Assembly (NCBI RefSeq): GCF_030711405.1
Contig: NZ_JAULSI010000011.1
Span: 62,001-126,000 of the forward strand
Length of the DNA stretch: 64,000 nucleotides
Source of the DNA: Massilia brevitalea
GTDB taxonomy: Bacteria; Pseudomonadota; Gammaproteobacteria; Burkholderiales; Burkholderiaceae_D
Direction of reading: 5' to 3'
The notes under the pieces were generated by a model that made no database searches, was not told the DNA's origin, and saw nothing but the letters and a program-made list of their open reading frames with translations. The stretch's first letter is position 1; each line of letters starts with the position of its first letter. The position numbers were made by a program, and so were the translations under genes. This document shows positions 45,749-55,299 of the stretch, piece after piece.

Positions 45749-47746
45749 TCAGGACGCTTCCTTGAGCTGCTCCAGGATCGCCGGATTCTCCAGCGTCGAC
45801 ACGTCCTGGGTAATCGTCTCGCCCTTGGCCAGCACGCGCAGCAGGCGGCGCATGATCTTGCCCGAACGCGTCTTCGGCAGGTTATCGCCAAAGCGGATCT
45901 CCTTCGGCTTGGCGATCGGTCCGATCTCCTTGCCGACCCAGGTGCGCAGCTCGGCCGCCAGCTTCTTGGCCTCCTCGCCCGTCGGCCGCGCCTGCTTGAG
46001 CACGACAAACGCGCAGATCGACTCGCCGGTCGTATCGTCCGGCTTGCCAACGACGGCCGCCTCGGCCACGATCGGATTGGCCACCAGCGCCGACTCGATC
46101 TCCATCGTGCCCATGCGGTGCCCCGACACGTTCAGCACGTCGTCGATGCGGCCGGTAATCGTGAAGTAAGCCGTATCCTTGTTGCGGATCGCACCATCGC
46201 CCGCCAGGTAATACTTGCCGCCCAACTCCTCAGGGAAGTAGCTGGTCTTGAAGCGCTCCGGGTTGTTCCAGATGGTGCGGATCATCGACGGCCACGGACG
46301 CTTCACGACCAGGATACCGCCCTGCCCGTTCGCCACGTCCGCACCGGATTCGTCGACGATTGCCGCCATGATGCCCGGCAGCGGCAGCGTGCACGAGCCC
46401 GGCACCATCGGCGTCGCGCCCGGCAGCGGGGTAATCATGTGGCCGCCGGTTTCGGTCTGCCAGAAGGTGTCGACGATCGGGCAGCGTTCGCCGCCCACGT
46501 TCTTGTAGTACCACATCCAGGCTTCCGGATTGATCGGCTCGCCCACCGAACCCAGCAAACGCAGCGAGGACAGATCGTAGTTCTTCGGGTGGACTTTTTC
46601 GTCCACATCCGAGGCCTTGATCAGCGAGCGGATCGCCGTTGGCGCGGTGTAGAAGATCGACACCTTGTGCTTGGCGATGGTGTCCCAGAAGCGGCCGGCG
46701 TTCGGGTAGGTCGGCACGCCTTCGAACACGACCTGCGTGCCGCCGACGGCCAGCGGGCCATAGGCGATGTAGCTGTGGCCGGTCACCCAGCCGATGTCGG
46801 CGGTGCACCAGAACACGTCTTGCGGCTTGATGTCGAACGACCATTTCATGGTCAGCGCGGCCCACAGCAGGTAGCCGCCGGTCGAGTGCTGCACGCCCTT
46901 CGGCGTACCGGTCGAGCCCGAAGTGTAGAGGATGAACAGCGGGTGCTCGGCATCTACCCATTCCGGCTCGCACTCGGCAGCCTGGCCATCGACCAGGTCG
47001 CTCAGCCAGATATCGCGCCCTTCCTGGAAGGCGATGTTGCCGCCGGTGCGCTTGTAGACGATCACGTCCTTGACGGAATCGCAGCCGCCCAGCGCCAGCG
47101 CCTCGTCGACGATGGACTTCAAAGGCAGCGCCTTGCCGCCGCGCTGTTGTTCATCTGCCGTGATGACGGCGACAGCGCCGGCATCGATGATGCGTTCCTG
47201 CAGCGACTTGGCCGAGAAGCCGCCGAACACCACCGAGTGGGTGGCGCCGATGCGCGCGCAGGCCTGCATCGCGGCCACGCCTTCGATCGACATCGACATG
47301 TAGATGATGACGCGGTCGCCCTTCTTGATGCCGCGGGACTTCAGGCCATTCGCGAATTTGCAGACGCGCTCGTGCAGCTCGCGGTAGGTGGCGCGGGTGA
47401 CGCTGCCGTCGTCGGCCTCGAAGATGATGGCGGCCTTGTCGGCGTTGCCGTTGCTGAGGTTGCGGTCGAGGCAGTTGTACGATGCGTTCAGCTGGCCATC
47501 CTTGAACCACTTGTAGAAAGGCGCATCCGATTCGTCGAGCGTGCTGGTGAAGTCCTGGTGCCAGTCGAGGTGCTCGCGCGCCAGGCGCGCCCAGAAGCCC
47601 TCGTAGTCGCTTTCCGCTTCGGCGCACAGCTTGTTGTAGGCGTCCATGCCCGAAATCGTGGCATTGGCAACGAACCCGGCTGGCGGCGCGAACACGCGGT
47701 GTTCCTGCAAGCCCTGGTTTTCCTGATTGGTCTCGTTCTCGGCCAT
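45749..47746 (-). CDS. acs: Acetyl-CoA synthetase (AMP-forming)
   Basis: 665 aa. Start ATG 47746 with GGAGA upstream; the 71-codon extension of the longer frame is not protein-like. ANL-superfamily motifs: A3 [26 protein letters not shown], the hinge region YLAGDGA...[21 protein letters not shown], and the acetylatable Lys in [14 protein letters not shown]. It activates acetate to acetyl-CoA for the glyoxylate/TCA route. Monocistronic and divergent from the UPF0114 gene. Confidence 0.97.
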   Translation of the reverse strand: MAENETNQENQGLQEHRVFAPPAGFVANATISGMDAYNKLCAEAESDYEGFWARLAREHLDWHQDFTSTLDESDAPFYKWFKDGQLNASYNCLDRNLSNGNADKAAIIFEADDGSVTRATYRELHERVCKFANGLKSRGIKKGDRVIIYMSMSIEGVAAMQACARIGATHSVVFGGFSAKSLQERIIDAGAVAVITADEQQRGGKALPLKSIVDEALALGGCDSVKDVIVYKRTGGNIAFQEGRDIWLSDLVDGQAAECEPEWVDAEHPLFILYTSGSTGTPKGVQHSTGGYLLWAALTMKWSFDIKPQDVFWCTADIGWVTGHSYIAYGPLAVGGTQVVFEGVPTYPNAGRFWDTIAKHKVSIFYTAPTAIRSLIKASDVDEKVHPKNYDLSSLRLLGSVGEPINPEAWMWYYKNVGGERCPIVDTFWQTETGGHMITPLPGATPMVPGSCTLPLPGIMAAIVDESGADVANGQGGILVVKRPWPSMIRTIWNNPERFKTSYFPEELGGKYYLAGDGAIRNKDTAYFTITGRIDDVLNVSGHRMGTMEIESALVANPIVAEAAVVGKPDDTTGESICAFVVLKQARPTGEEAKKLAAELRTWVGKEIGPIAKPKEIRFGDNLPKTRSGKIMRRLLRVLAKGETITQDVSTLENPAILEQLKEAS

Positions 47747-47937
47747 GCTAGTCTCCATGTAGTAGTCGTTTTGCCAGACACCATAGGCGTGCTCGCTTAC
47801 TGAACGCTTACGAGCCGCCATCCCTTGTGCGTGTGATTCTACCAACCATCGGGCAAACCGATGCGGCCTGCTGCAACGCGGCAGGAGAGGTGTAAAATGA
47901 TGGGCTGTATTTTGACGCACCCTTGGAGCTTTACCCG

Positions 47938-48549
47938 ATGTCGCAGAACCTCCCAGCAAACGAACAACGCAAGCTCTCTCCCCTCAGCAACCTGATTTTC
48001 GCCAGCCGCTGGCTGCAGCTGCCGCTCTACCTGGGCCTGATCCTGGCGCAGTGCGTCTACGTGTTCCATTTCTGGGTCGAGCTGAAGGACCTGATCGGCG
48101 CCGCCTTTGGCAACATGGATTCGCTGAACCACATCCTCGATGTCGTCACCGTGCCGGGTTCCGAGCGTCCGAAAAAGCTGACCGAAACCACGATCATGCT
48201 GGTGGTGCTGGGCCTGATCGACGTGGTCATGATCTCGAATTTGTTGATCATGGTGATCGTCGGCGGCTACGAAACCTTTGTCTCGCGCATGCACCTGGAA
48301 GGCCACCCCGACCAGCCGGAATGGCTGTCGCACGTGAACGCCTCGGTACTGAAGACCAAGCTGGCGATGGCCATCATCGGCATTTCCTCGATCCACCTGC
48401 TGAAAACCTTCATCAATGCCGGCGCCTACGACCCCAAGGTCCTGATTGCCCAGACCACGATCCATTGCGCCTTCCTGGTCTCGGCCCTGGCCATTTCCTG
48501 GACCGACCGCATTACCACCACCACGCACCACCAGCCAAAGCACCACTAA
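47938..48549 (+). CDS. UPF0114 (YqhA) family membrane protein
   Basis: 203 aa with four predicted helices: about 20-45 ([27 protein letters not shown]), 82-110, 140-160 and 170-188. [18 protein letters not shown] and [22 protein letters not shown] are family signatures. Start ATG 47938, with GGAG nine bases before. Nineteen bases before the fumarase gene, so likely co-transcribed. Function unknown. Confidence 0.92.
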   Translation: MSQNLPANEQRKLSPLSNLIFASRWLQLPLYLGLILAQCVYVFHFWVELKDLIGAAFGNMDSLNHILDVVTVPGSERPKKLTETTIMLVVLGLIDVVMISNLLIMVIVGGYETFVSRMHLEGHPDQPEWLSHVNASVLKTKLAMAIIGISSIHLLKTFINAGAYDPKVLIAQTTIHCAFLVSALAISWTDRITTTTHHQPKHH

Positions 48550-48567
48550 CATCACAAGAGAATTGTC

Positions 48568-50103
48568 ATGACAGTCATCAAACAGGAAGACCTGATCGAA
48601 TCGGTCGCCGCTGCGCTCCAGTACATCAGCTATTACCACCCGGCTGACTACATCCAGCACCTGGCGCGCGCCTATGAAGCCGAGCAAAGCCCGGCAGCAA
48701 AAGACGCGATCGCGCAGATCCTGACCAACTCGCGCATGTGCGCCGAAGGCAAGCGCCCGATCTGCCAGGACACCGGCATCGTCAACGTGTTCCTGAAGAT
48801 CGGCATGAACGTGCGCTTCGAAGGTTTCGGCAGCGGCTCGATCACCGACGCCGTCAACGAAGGCGTGCGCCGCGCGTACAACTTCCCGGACAACAAGCTG
48901 CGCGCCTCGATCGTCGCCGACCCGCACTTCGAGCGCAAGAACACCAAGGACAACACCCCGGCCGTGGTCCACATGGAACTGGTCCCGGGCGACACCGTCG
49001 ACGTGAAAGTCGCGGCCAAGGGCGGCGGCTCGGAAAACAAGACCAAGTTCGTGATGCTCAATCCATCCGACTCGCTGGTCGACTGGGTCCTGAAAACGGT
49101 GCCGCTGATGGGCGCCGGCTGGTGCCCGCCGGGCATGCTCGGCATCGGCATCGGCGGCTCGGCCGAGAAGGCCATGCTGATGGCCAAGGAGTCGCTGATG
49201 GAAGACATCGACATGTACGAGCTCAAGCAGCGCGGCCCGCAGAACAAGACGGAAGAACTCCGTATCGAACTGTGCGACAAGATCAACGCGCTCGGCATCG
49301 GCGCCCAGGGCCTGGGCGGCCTGACCACCGTGCTCGACGTGAAGATCAGCATGTACCCGACCCACGCGGCGTCGAAACCTGTCGCGATGATCCCGAACTG
49401 CGCCGCCACCCGCCACGCCCACTTCGTGCTGGACGGCTCCGGCCCTTCTTACATCGAACCGCCTGCGCTGTCGACCTGGCCGGACGTGCAGTGGACCCCG
49501 GACACCCAGAAATCGAAGCGCGTCGACCTCGACACCCTCACCAAGGAAGAAGTCGCATCCTGGCAGCCGGGCCAGACCCTGCTCCTGAACGGCAAGATGC
49601 TGACCGGCCGCGACGCCGCCCACAAGCGCATCCAGGACATGCTGGCGCGCGGCGAGCAGCTGCCGGTGGACTTCACCAACCGCGTGATCTATTACGTCGG
49701 CCCGGTCGATCCGGTCGGTTCGGAAGTCGTCGGCCCCGCAGGCCCGACCACCGCGACGCGCATGGACAAGTTCACCGACATGATGCTGGAGAAGACCGGC
49801 CTGATCTCGATGATCGGCAAGGCCGAGCGCGGCCCGCTGGCGATCGAATCGATCCAGAAGCACAAGTCGGCCTATTTGATGGCGGTCGGCGGCTCGGCCT
49901 ACCTGGTGTCGAAGGCAATCAAGTCGGCGAAAGTGGTCGGCTTCGAAGACCTGGGCATGGAAGCGATCTACGAGTTCGACGTGCAGGACATGCCAGTGAC
50001 GGTGGCCGTCGATTCGACCGGCACCTCGGTGCACAACACCGGTCCGAAGGAATGGGCCGCGAAGATCGAATCGCTGAAAGGCATTCCGGTCGCAGTCGTT
50101 TGA
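48568..50103 (+). CDS. fumA: Class I fumarate hydratase (iron-sulfur)
   Basis: 511 aa; interconverts fumarate and malate in the TCA cycle using an oxygen-sensitive [4Fe-4S] cluster. Probable cluster ligands C66 (PICQDTG), C186 (GWCPPG) and C278 (PNCAATRH) are spaced as in E. coli FumA. Substrate-site motifs KGGGSENKTKF and GPAGPTTATRMDKFTD are present. Both halves of the two-domain class I enzyme are fused in one chain. A strong terminator follows. Confidence 0.95.
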   Translation: MTVIKQEDLIESVAAALQYISYYHPADYIQHLARAYEAEQSPAAKDAIAQILTNSRMCAEGKRPICQDTGIVNVFLKIGMNVRFEGFGSGSITDAVNEGVRRAYNFPDNKLRASIVADPHFERKNTKDNTPAVVHMELVPGDTVDVKVAAKGGGSENKTKFVMLNPSDSLVDWVLKTVPLMGAGWCPPGMLGIGIGGSAEKAMLMAKESLMEDIDMYELKQRGPQNKTEELRIELCDKINALGIGAQGLGGLTTVLDVKISMYPTHAASKPVAMIPNCAATRHAHFVLDGSGPSYIEPPALSTWPDVQWTPDTQKSKRVDLDTLTKEEVASWQPGQTLLLNGKMLTGRDAAHKRIQDMLARGEQLPVDFTNRVIYYVGPVDPVGSEVVGPAGPTTATRMDKFTDMMLEKTGLISMIGKAERGPLAIESIQKHKSAYLMAVGGSAYLVSKAIKSAKVVGFEDLGMEAIYEFDVQDMPVTVAVDSTGTSVHNTGPKEWAAKIESLKGIPVAVV

Positions 50104-50110
50104 TGACCTG

Positions 50111-50137
50111 GGCGGCGCTGCATGCGCCGCCTTTTTT
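50111..50137 (+). terminator. Terminator after fumA
   Basis: Eight-base stem GGCGGCGC/GCGCCGCC, loop TGCAT, six T residues. It ends four bases before the murI ATG. Confidence 0.88.
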
Positions 50138-50140
50138 CTT

Positions 50141-51019
50141 ATGACACCCCATCTTCCCTCTCCCAACGCGCCGGTCGGCATTTTCGATTCCGGCGTCGGC
50201 GGCCTCTCGGTCCTGCGCCATATCCGCGCGCAGCTGCCGCACGAACACCTGCTGTACTTCGCCGACTCCGGCTTCGCGCCCTACGGCGGCAAGCCCGAAT
50301 CCGTGGTAGCCGAGCGCGTGCTGGCGGTCGGCAGCTTCCTCGTCGAGCAAGGCGTGAAAGCCGTCGTCGTCGCCTGCAACACCGCCACCGTGGCGGCGAT
50401 TGCGCGCCTGCGCGAGCGCTTTCCCGATTTGATCATCGTCGGCGTCGAACCGGGCCTGAAGCCGGCGGCGGCGGCCACGCGCAGCGGCACCGTCGGCGTG
50501 ATCGCCACCGAGCGCACGCTGGCCGGCGCCAAGTTCCTGCAGCTGCGCGACCAGATCGGCGCCGCCACCGGCGCCCGCTTCCTGCTGCAGCCCTGCCCCG
50601 GGCTGGTCGACCAGATCGAACTGGGCGAACTCGCGTCCGACGCCACCGACGCGCTGCTGGCACGCTTCATCGTGCCGCTACTGGATGCAGGCGCCGATAC
50701 CCTGGTGCTGGGCTGCACCCACTATCCGCTGGTGCAGGCCTCGATCGAAAAGCTGATTGTGCGCACCACTGACCGTACTGTAACGCTGATCGATACAGGC
50801 GAAGCGGTGGCGCGGCATTTGGCACGTTTGCTGGCGGCCGGCGGTCTGGCGAATATGGCGTCCGATACGGCGTCCGATACGGCGCGCCTGGACGGCTACA
50901 CCAGCGCCAGCGCGACCGCCCTATCGGCAGCGTTTGCCAGCCTGCTGGGCATCGACCCGCCGGTGCACGAGGTCGCCTTAAGCGCGTCCGGAACAATGTT
51001 GATCGGACCTAACAATTAG
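50141..51019 (+). CDS. murI: Glutamate racemase
   Basis: 292 aa; makes D-glutamate for peptidoglycan. Catalytic cysteines C79 (VACNTATVAA) and C192 (LGCTHYPL), with GIFDSGVGGLSVL (Asp16), FADSGFAPYGGK and GVEPGLKPA motifs. The start follows the fumA terminator directly. A small in-frame duplication (ASDTASDTA) near residue 246 is a recent-looking slippage. Confidence 0.96.
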   Translation: MTPHLPSPNAPVGIFDSGVGGLSVLRHIRAQLPHEHLLYFADSGFAPYGGKPESVVAERVLAVGSFLVEQGVKAVVVACNTATVAAIARLRERFPDLIIVGVEPGLKPAAAATRSGTVGVIATERTLAGAKFLQLRDQIGAATGARFLLQPCPGLVDQIELGELASDATDALLARFIVPLLDAGADTLVLGCTHYPLVQASIEKLIVRTTDRTVTLIDTGEAVARHLARLLAAGGLANMASDTASDTARLDGYTSASATALSAAFASLLGIDPPVHEVALSASGTMLIGPNN

Positions 51020-51021
51020 AT

Positions 51022-51050
51022 TTGCCAGTTTGCTTCGGAGTTTGTATAAT
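51022..51050 (+). promoter_or_regulatory. tRNA-His promoter
   Basis: TTGCCA, 17-base spacer, perfect TATAAT; predicted start near 51057, about 46 bases before the tRNA. Confidence 0.75.
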
Positions 51051-51102
51051 CTTGTTCTGTCTTCGCAGCACTGAAGACAAACAAGAAGTAAGCAAGACAA
51101 TG

Positions 51103-51178
51103 GTGGCTGTAGCTCAGTTGGTAGAGTCCAGGATTGTGATTCCTGTTGTCGTGGGTTCGAGTCCCATCAGCCACCCCA
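51103..51178 (+). tRNA. tRNA-His (anticodon GTG)
   Basis: 76 bases with encoded CCA; acceptor GTGGCTG/CAGCCAC preceded by the G at 51102 that becomes the histidine-specific G-1 opposite C73. Anticodon loop TTGTGAT within CAGGA/TCCTG; T-arm GTGGGTTCGAGTCCCAT. Confidence 0.97.
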
Positions 51179-51199
51179 AGAATTCGCGGTAAAAGAAAA

Positions 51200-51231
51200 G
51201 GGTTACCAGTTTCGGCTGGTAACCCTTTTTT
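51200..51231 (+). terminator. Terminator of tRNA-His
   Basis: Ten-base stem GGGTTACCAG/CTGGTAACCC, loop TTTCGG, six T residues. Confidence 0.92.
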
Positions 51232-51296
51232 CTTGTCCTCCGAAAGTGCAAGGGGCCGGCGGACAGCGCGCCGCCGCCGCCGCCCCTCCTGCCGTA

Positions 51297-51752
51297 TCAA
51301 CCCCTCAGCGGAATGCCACCCAGGGCTGATAGTTTCGGCTGGTAGGAAACCGTCTGCAGGATGAATGGCGCCAGGGTAAAGAAAATCACCACGCATGCCA
51401 CCACGAGCGGCATGATGAAACTGCCGGATGTGCCGCCGATCACGACCGCAAAGGCCAGCAGGAGCAGGCTCACCACGATCGACATCAGGAACAGGCCGCT
51501 ACTGCGCTTCCAGTAGTAAACCTGGCCATCCTGCAGCTTTACCCCGATCAGCATGTTCTTGTTCAGGAACAGCGTCACTTCATGCCCCAGGCCTTTCTGG
51601 ATGAAGTCGTCCAGGCTTTGCGCCGTCACGATCTTTTGCAGGATCGTATTGCCGATCTGGATCGTGTTGTACTTCACCATCGAGGAGCCGACCCTCCCAT
51701 GCGAGACCGAGCCTGAACCGAGCATCTTCAGTTGACCAGTTACCTCTTTCAT
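51297..51752 (-). CDS. Hypothetical membrane protein
   Basis: 151 aa. Start ATG 51752 with AAGGA upstream; the 57-codon extension of the longer frame is discarded. A soluble N-terminal part (VTGQLKMLGSGSVSHGRVGSSMVKYNTIQIGNTILQKIVTAQSLDDFIQKGLGHEVTLFL) rich in beta strands is followed by two helices, about 87-108 (GLFLMSIVVSLLLLAFAVVIGG) and 112-135. Not a family I recognise. Monocistronic. Confidence 0.7.
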   Translation of the reverse strand: MKEVTGQLKMLGSGSVSHGRVGSSMVKYNTIQIGNTILQKIVTAQSLDDFIQKGLGHEVTLFLNKNMLIGVKLQDGQVYYWKRSSGLFLMSIVVSLLLLAFAVVIGGTSGSFIMPLVVACVVIFFTLAPFILQTVSYQPKLSALGGIPLRG

Positions 51753-51873
51753 CGAACATCCTTTAGTGTTGGTAGTGGATTTCCCAGAACCAATTTTATC
51801 GGTGTTCAGCACCACCGTGTCAGAAAAAGAACGGTCAGGCTCCGCATGGACATGGATAACAACAGACGCAAAA

Positions 51874-51895
51874 AAGGCCACCTCGCGGTGGCCTT
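51874..51895 (-). terminator. Terminator of the YXWGXW gene
   Basis: Stem AAGGCCACC/GGTGGCCTT, loop TCGC, with T residues following on the minus strand. Confidence 0.8.
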
Positions 51896-51929
51896 CCGAT
51901 CGAGCGGCCGACTGGCCACGCAACTGCGC

Positions 51930-52334
51930 TCAATAACGGTTCGGATTGTTCGGACGCGCATCGTGACGGTTCGGCACGCCATCGCCGTCGCGGTCACGGC
52001 GCGGGGATCCGCGGTCGTTGTTCTGCCAGCCGCCACGCTCCAGATACCAGCCATTCCGGTCGCGGCGCCATTCGGCGCGCTGGTAGATGTAACCCGGACG
52101 CACTTTCTCGTAGTGGCCCTTCACCCAGGTGTAGCGGTTGCCCGACCAGTTCCAGTAACCCGGCACCCATTCGAAACCGCGGCGTGCTGCCGGCACAGCT
52201 TCGCGGCGCGGCGCAGGCGGCGCCTTCTTCACGATGATGACCTCGGTACGGCCATGTGGCTGGTAGGCTTGTGCCGGGCTGAGGGCTGCGGTGCTGATCA
52301 GGACGGCTGCTGCGGTCAAGAGGATTCGTTTCAT
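51930..52334 (-). CDS. Secreted YXWGXW-repeat protein
   Basis: 134 aa. Start ATG 52334; signal peptide [23 protein letters not shown]. The centre carries aromatic repeats of the YXWGXW family: [27 protein letters not shown] and [22 protein letters not shown]. The C-terminus is an Asp/Arg/Asn tail with [12 protein letters not shown], a calcium-type loop. Likely periplasmic or surface; function unknown. Confidence 0.82.
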   Translation of the reverse strand: MKRILLTAAAVLISTAALSPAQAYQPHGRTEVIIVKKAPPAPRREAVPAARRGFEWVPGYWNWSGNRYTWVKGHYEKVRPGYIYQRAEWRRDRNGWYLERGGWQNNDRGSPRRDRDGDGVPNRHDARPNNPNRY

Positions 52335-52506
52335 GGTAGTGCTCCTTTTGTTTCGGTGTGAGATCACTATAGCCAAAGCTTCCTACGCACAGTAGTACTG
52401 ATGCAAGTGCTTACAATCGAAACAATTCCGACAGGGAACGTAACGGTAGCGTAACGGACAGTCCGCCATTTGTAACAGCGCAGGCCTTTCCGAGCCTGGA
52501 AATGCA

Positions 52507-52530
52507 AACAGCCGGCATCGGCCGGCTGTT
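52507..52530 (-). terminator. Probable terminator of the TonB-domain gene
   Basis: Ten-base stem AACAGCCGGC/GCCGGCTGTT with four-base loop; the T tract is weak. Confidence 0.5.
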
Positions 52531-52597
52531 CTTGTTCGCGTCACCTCGTGCTTCGTGGGTCCATGCCCACGACGCCGGTAACACTTCCTGCAGGAGA

Positions 52598-52942
52598 TTA
52601 GTCCAATTTCCAGGCGTAATCGACCTTGGTGGTGGTCTGGGCTGGCGAACCGTCCTTGGTGCCCGGCTTGAACTTGCAAGCCGACAGGCCTTTCTGGGCT
52701 GCCTTGTCCAGGCCTTTGAAACCGCTCGATTTTTCCAGCTTCGAATCGACGACGCTACCGTCGGCGCCGACCACGAAGCTCATCGAGGTCACGCCCTGCT
52801 CTTCATTCATCAGGGACGCTTTCGGGTATTCGACCTTGCACTTGGACGGGTCGAAGGAAGCAGGCACTTCAGCAGCGAAAGCCGAGCCGGCGATCGAAGC
52901 GAAAACGAGGGTGACAATGGCGCTCAGGTAAGGCTTTTTCAT
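52598..52942 (-). CDS. Periplasmic TonB C-terminal domain protein
   Basis: 114 aa. Start ATG 52942 (MKKPYLSAIVTLVFASIAGSAFAAE), a cleavable signal peptide, so it has no cytoplasmic/membrane anchor of true TonB. The rest is one TonB C-terminal fold: CKVEYPKASLMNEEQGVTSMSFVVGADGSVVDSKLEKSSGFKGLDKAAQKGLSACKFKPGTKDGSPAQTTTKVDYAW. Two Cys (CKVEYP, SACKFKP) could pair. Role unknown; it could bind TonB boxes or compete for ExbBD. Confidence 0.83.
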   Translation of the reverse strand: MKKPYLSAIVTLVFASIAGSAFAAEVPASFDPSKCKVEYPKASLMNEEQGVTSMSFVVGADGSVVDSKLEKSSGFKGLDKAAQKGLSACKFKPGTKDGSPAQTTTKVDYAWKLD

Positions 52943-53021
52943 AATTAGTATTCCCAAAAAGTGAGTTAATGTGCCGCTGACTGCTTGCGGTCTTTCAGTG
53001 TGTCCGGCAAGGTCGCCGTAA

Positions 53022-54782
53022 TCAGAATTCTTCCCATTCATCGTTGCCCGCTGCAACCGGCGCCTTCTTCGGCTTGGCTGCGGCCGGCTTGGCCGCTTTG
53101 GCCGGTGCCGCCGCTGCCACCGGCTTCTTCAGCGCCGGACGTGCAGCACGGACGGCCGGAGCGCGCACCGCAGGCACGCTGGCCGCTGGCGCCGGGGCCA
53201 GTGCAGCGCCCTCTTCGCCTTCGACCAGCTTGAAGATGCTGACCACGCGCGCCAGTTCGCCCGCCTGGTCCTGCAGGCTCTGGGCCGCAGCCGCCGCTTC
53301 TTCGACCAGCGCCGCGTTCTGCTGGGTCATGCTGTCCATCTCGATGATCGACATGTTGACTTGTTCGATGCCGGCGCTCTGCTCGGCGCTGGCGTTGGCG
53401 ATCTCGCCCATGATGTCGGTCACGCGTTTCACGCTCGCCACCACTTCGTCCATCGTCACGCCGGCCTGGCCGACCAGCTTGCTGCCGCGCTCGACCTTCT
53501 CGACGGAGTCGCCGATCAGGGTCTTGATTTCTTTTGCCGCCGCAGCCGAACGCTGGGCCAGGTTGCGCACTTCGGATGCCACGACCGCGAAGCCGCGGCC
53601 CTGTTCGCCGGCACGGGCCGCTTCGACTGCCGCGTTCAGCGCCAGGATGTTGGTCTGGAAGGCGATGCCATCGATGACGCCGATGATGTCGGCGATCTTG
53701 CTGGCCGAACTATTGATCTCGCCCATGGTGCCGACCACTTGCGACACCACATCGCCGCCCTTGCGGGCCACGTCCGAGGCGCTGGCCGCGAGGTGGTTCG
53801 CTTCACGAGCGTGCTCGGCGTTCTGGCGCACGGTGGTGGTCAGGGTTTCCATGGCCGAGGCGGTTTTTTCCAGCGAGCTGGCCTGCAGTTCGGTACGCGA
53901 CGACAGGTCGATGTTGCCGGCGGCAATTTCACGCGAGGCGGTGCCGATGGTCTCGGTGCCGCGGCGCACCTGGCCGACGATCTTGACCAGGCTGTTGCGC
54001 ATTTCGCTCATTTCCGACAGCAGGCTGCCCTTGTCGGCGGTGCTGGTGTCGATGTCGATGGCCAGGTTGCCATGGGCGATGCTGCCGGCAATCCTGGTGG
54101 TGTAGTCAGGCTCGCCGCCCAGCTGCTTGATCAGACCGCGGGTGATGAACCAGGCGGCGGCCACGCCCATGACGACGGCCACGACCAGCATGATGACCAT
54201 GAAGTTGCGGGCATTCACGAAGGCGGCTTCGGCATCGGCCTGGCTCTGGGCGCTTTGCTTGTCTTCCAGCTGCACCAGCTTGTCCAGCGCTTCGGTCCAC
54301 TTCTTCTGGACCGGACGCACTTCCTTCACCATCACGCGGGTCGCGTTCATGGCGTCGTTGGCGAGGTACAGTTCCGAGGCCTTGGCAATTGCCGGCAGGG
54401 CGGCGGCTTCATGCTGCTTGACTTCGGCCAGCAGGGCTTTCTCGGCGTCGCTGCCGTTGGCCGCGAAAATCTGGCTGACCTTGGTTTGCGCTTCGGTGTA
54501 CTTGGCGGACTGGTCCTTGAACTTCTTGAGTTCCGGTTCCATGTCGGCAGGGTCGGCCATCAGGGTCAGCACGCGCAGCGATGCCAGGCGGTCCTGCACG
54601 TTGTTGCGCATCTCGATGACCATGCGGCTCGAAACATTGTTCACGCTAACGACGTGATCGAGGCGATCCTGGATCTGGCCCATGCGCAGCACGCCGACCA
54701 CGGTCACTACCACCAGCAACACCAGCACCAGGGCAAACCCCAGCCCCAAGCGCATACCGACTTTCATGTTCGATAAATTCAT
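53022..54782 (-). CDS. Methyl-accepting chemotaxis protein with WEEF tether
   Basis: 586 aa. Helix 1 about 10-32, a four-helix-bundle periplasmic sensor, helix 2 about 190-212, HAMP, and the signalling hairpin with [58 protein letters not shown]. Predicted methylation helices flank it. The C-terminal tail is Ala/Pro/Lys-rich and flexible, ending NDEWEEF, a variant of the NWETF pentapeptide that tethers CheR/CheB. AAGG lies before the ATG. It is a close paralogue of the MCP at 1-1278. Confidence 0.95.
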   Translation of the reverse strand: MNLSNMKVGMRLGLGFALVLVLLVVVTVVGVLRMGQIQDRLDHVVSVNNVSSRMVIEMRNNVQDRLASLRVLTLMADPADMEPELKKFKDQSAKYTEAQTKVSQIFAANGSDAEKALLAEVKQHEAAALPAIAKASELYLANDAMNATRVMVKEVRPVQKKWTEALDKLVQLEDKQSAQSQADAEAAFVNARNFMVIMLVVAVVMGVAAAWFITRGLIKQLGGEPDYTTRIAGSIAHGNLAIDIDTSTADKGSLLSEMSEMRNSLVKIVGQVRRGTETIGTASREIAAGNIDLSSRTELQASSLEKTASAMETLTTTVRQNAEHAREANHLAASASDVARKGGDVVSQVVGTMGEINSSASKIADIIGVIDGIAFQTNILALNAAVEAARAGEQGRGFAVVASEVRNLAQRSAAAAKEIKTLIGDSVEKVERGSKLVGQAGVTMDEVVASVKRVTDIMGEIANASAEQSAGIEQVNMSIIEMDSMTQQNAALVEEAAAAAQSLQDQAGELARVVSIFKLVEGEEGAALAPAPAASVPAVRAPAVRAARPALKKPVAAAAPAKAAKPAAAKPKKAPVAAGNDEWEEF

Positions 54783-55224
54783 TTCGCCTTCCCTATTCTG
54801 TTATTCAGATTTGCCTGGAACCAGTGTGCCCGCGTGATGTGCCAGTCGCAGACTTCCTTCATGGAAACTGTTTCCGAAAGGATAAATCAAATCGTACGGC
54901 GTCACATGGAAATTTATGCATATACAAGAAACACGCCTCGGAGCGCTTCTTCAACAAATCTTCGTTTGCTACCAGCGAAATTATGGATTGGGTCTTGCCC
55001 CAGAGCAAGCATGGCCTTGAGCTGTCTACACAAATCGACGTTTCCGTGTAGCAAATTTCCTACATCTGGCAAGAATATTACGTAGTTTCTTGTTAATAAC
55101 ATCATTGCTATTCTCTTATGGAACCATATATATCCCCGTAGAAACTTTTCCAAATGGCCGGGCGTCCCTGCCAATACAACTACCCGTCTGCCCGATACGC
55201 CAGCACAATGCAGGCGCGTAAACG
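54783..55224. other. Gene-free interval between mcp and dusA
   Basis: I see no credible gene here. The plus-strand open frame at 54824-55051 has cysteine-rich nonsense composition and no ribosome site. No sigma28-type or LacI-type site convinced me. The interval is more AT-rich than its surroundings. Confidence 0.5.
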
Positions 55225-55225
55225 C

Positions 55226-55248
55226 AAAAACGGCGCCTTGGAGCGCCG
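55226..55248 (-). terminator. Terminator of dusA
   Basis: On the minus strand CGGCGC/GCGCCG stem followed by TTTTTGCG. Confidence 0.7.
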
Positions 55249-55299
55249 CCTTCCCGATACTGGTCCTGCTGCCCGCCTGCCTGGCCGGGCGCTGCCTCG

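Noticed and set aside
47839..50181. 780-codon minus-strand open frame across UPF0114 and fumA
   Set aside because: Spans two well-conserved plus-strand genes; no recognisable motif.
54859..54873. GGAAACTGTTTCC near the MCP promoter as a LacI-type site
   Set aside because: Centre has an odd spacing (13-base palindrome) unlike the 14-base sites, and the gene has no link with glucan.
54824..55051. 75-codon plus-strand open frame
   Set aside because: No ribosome site and non-protein-like composition.
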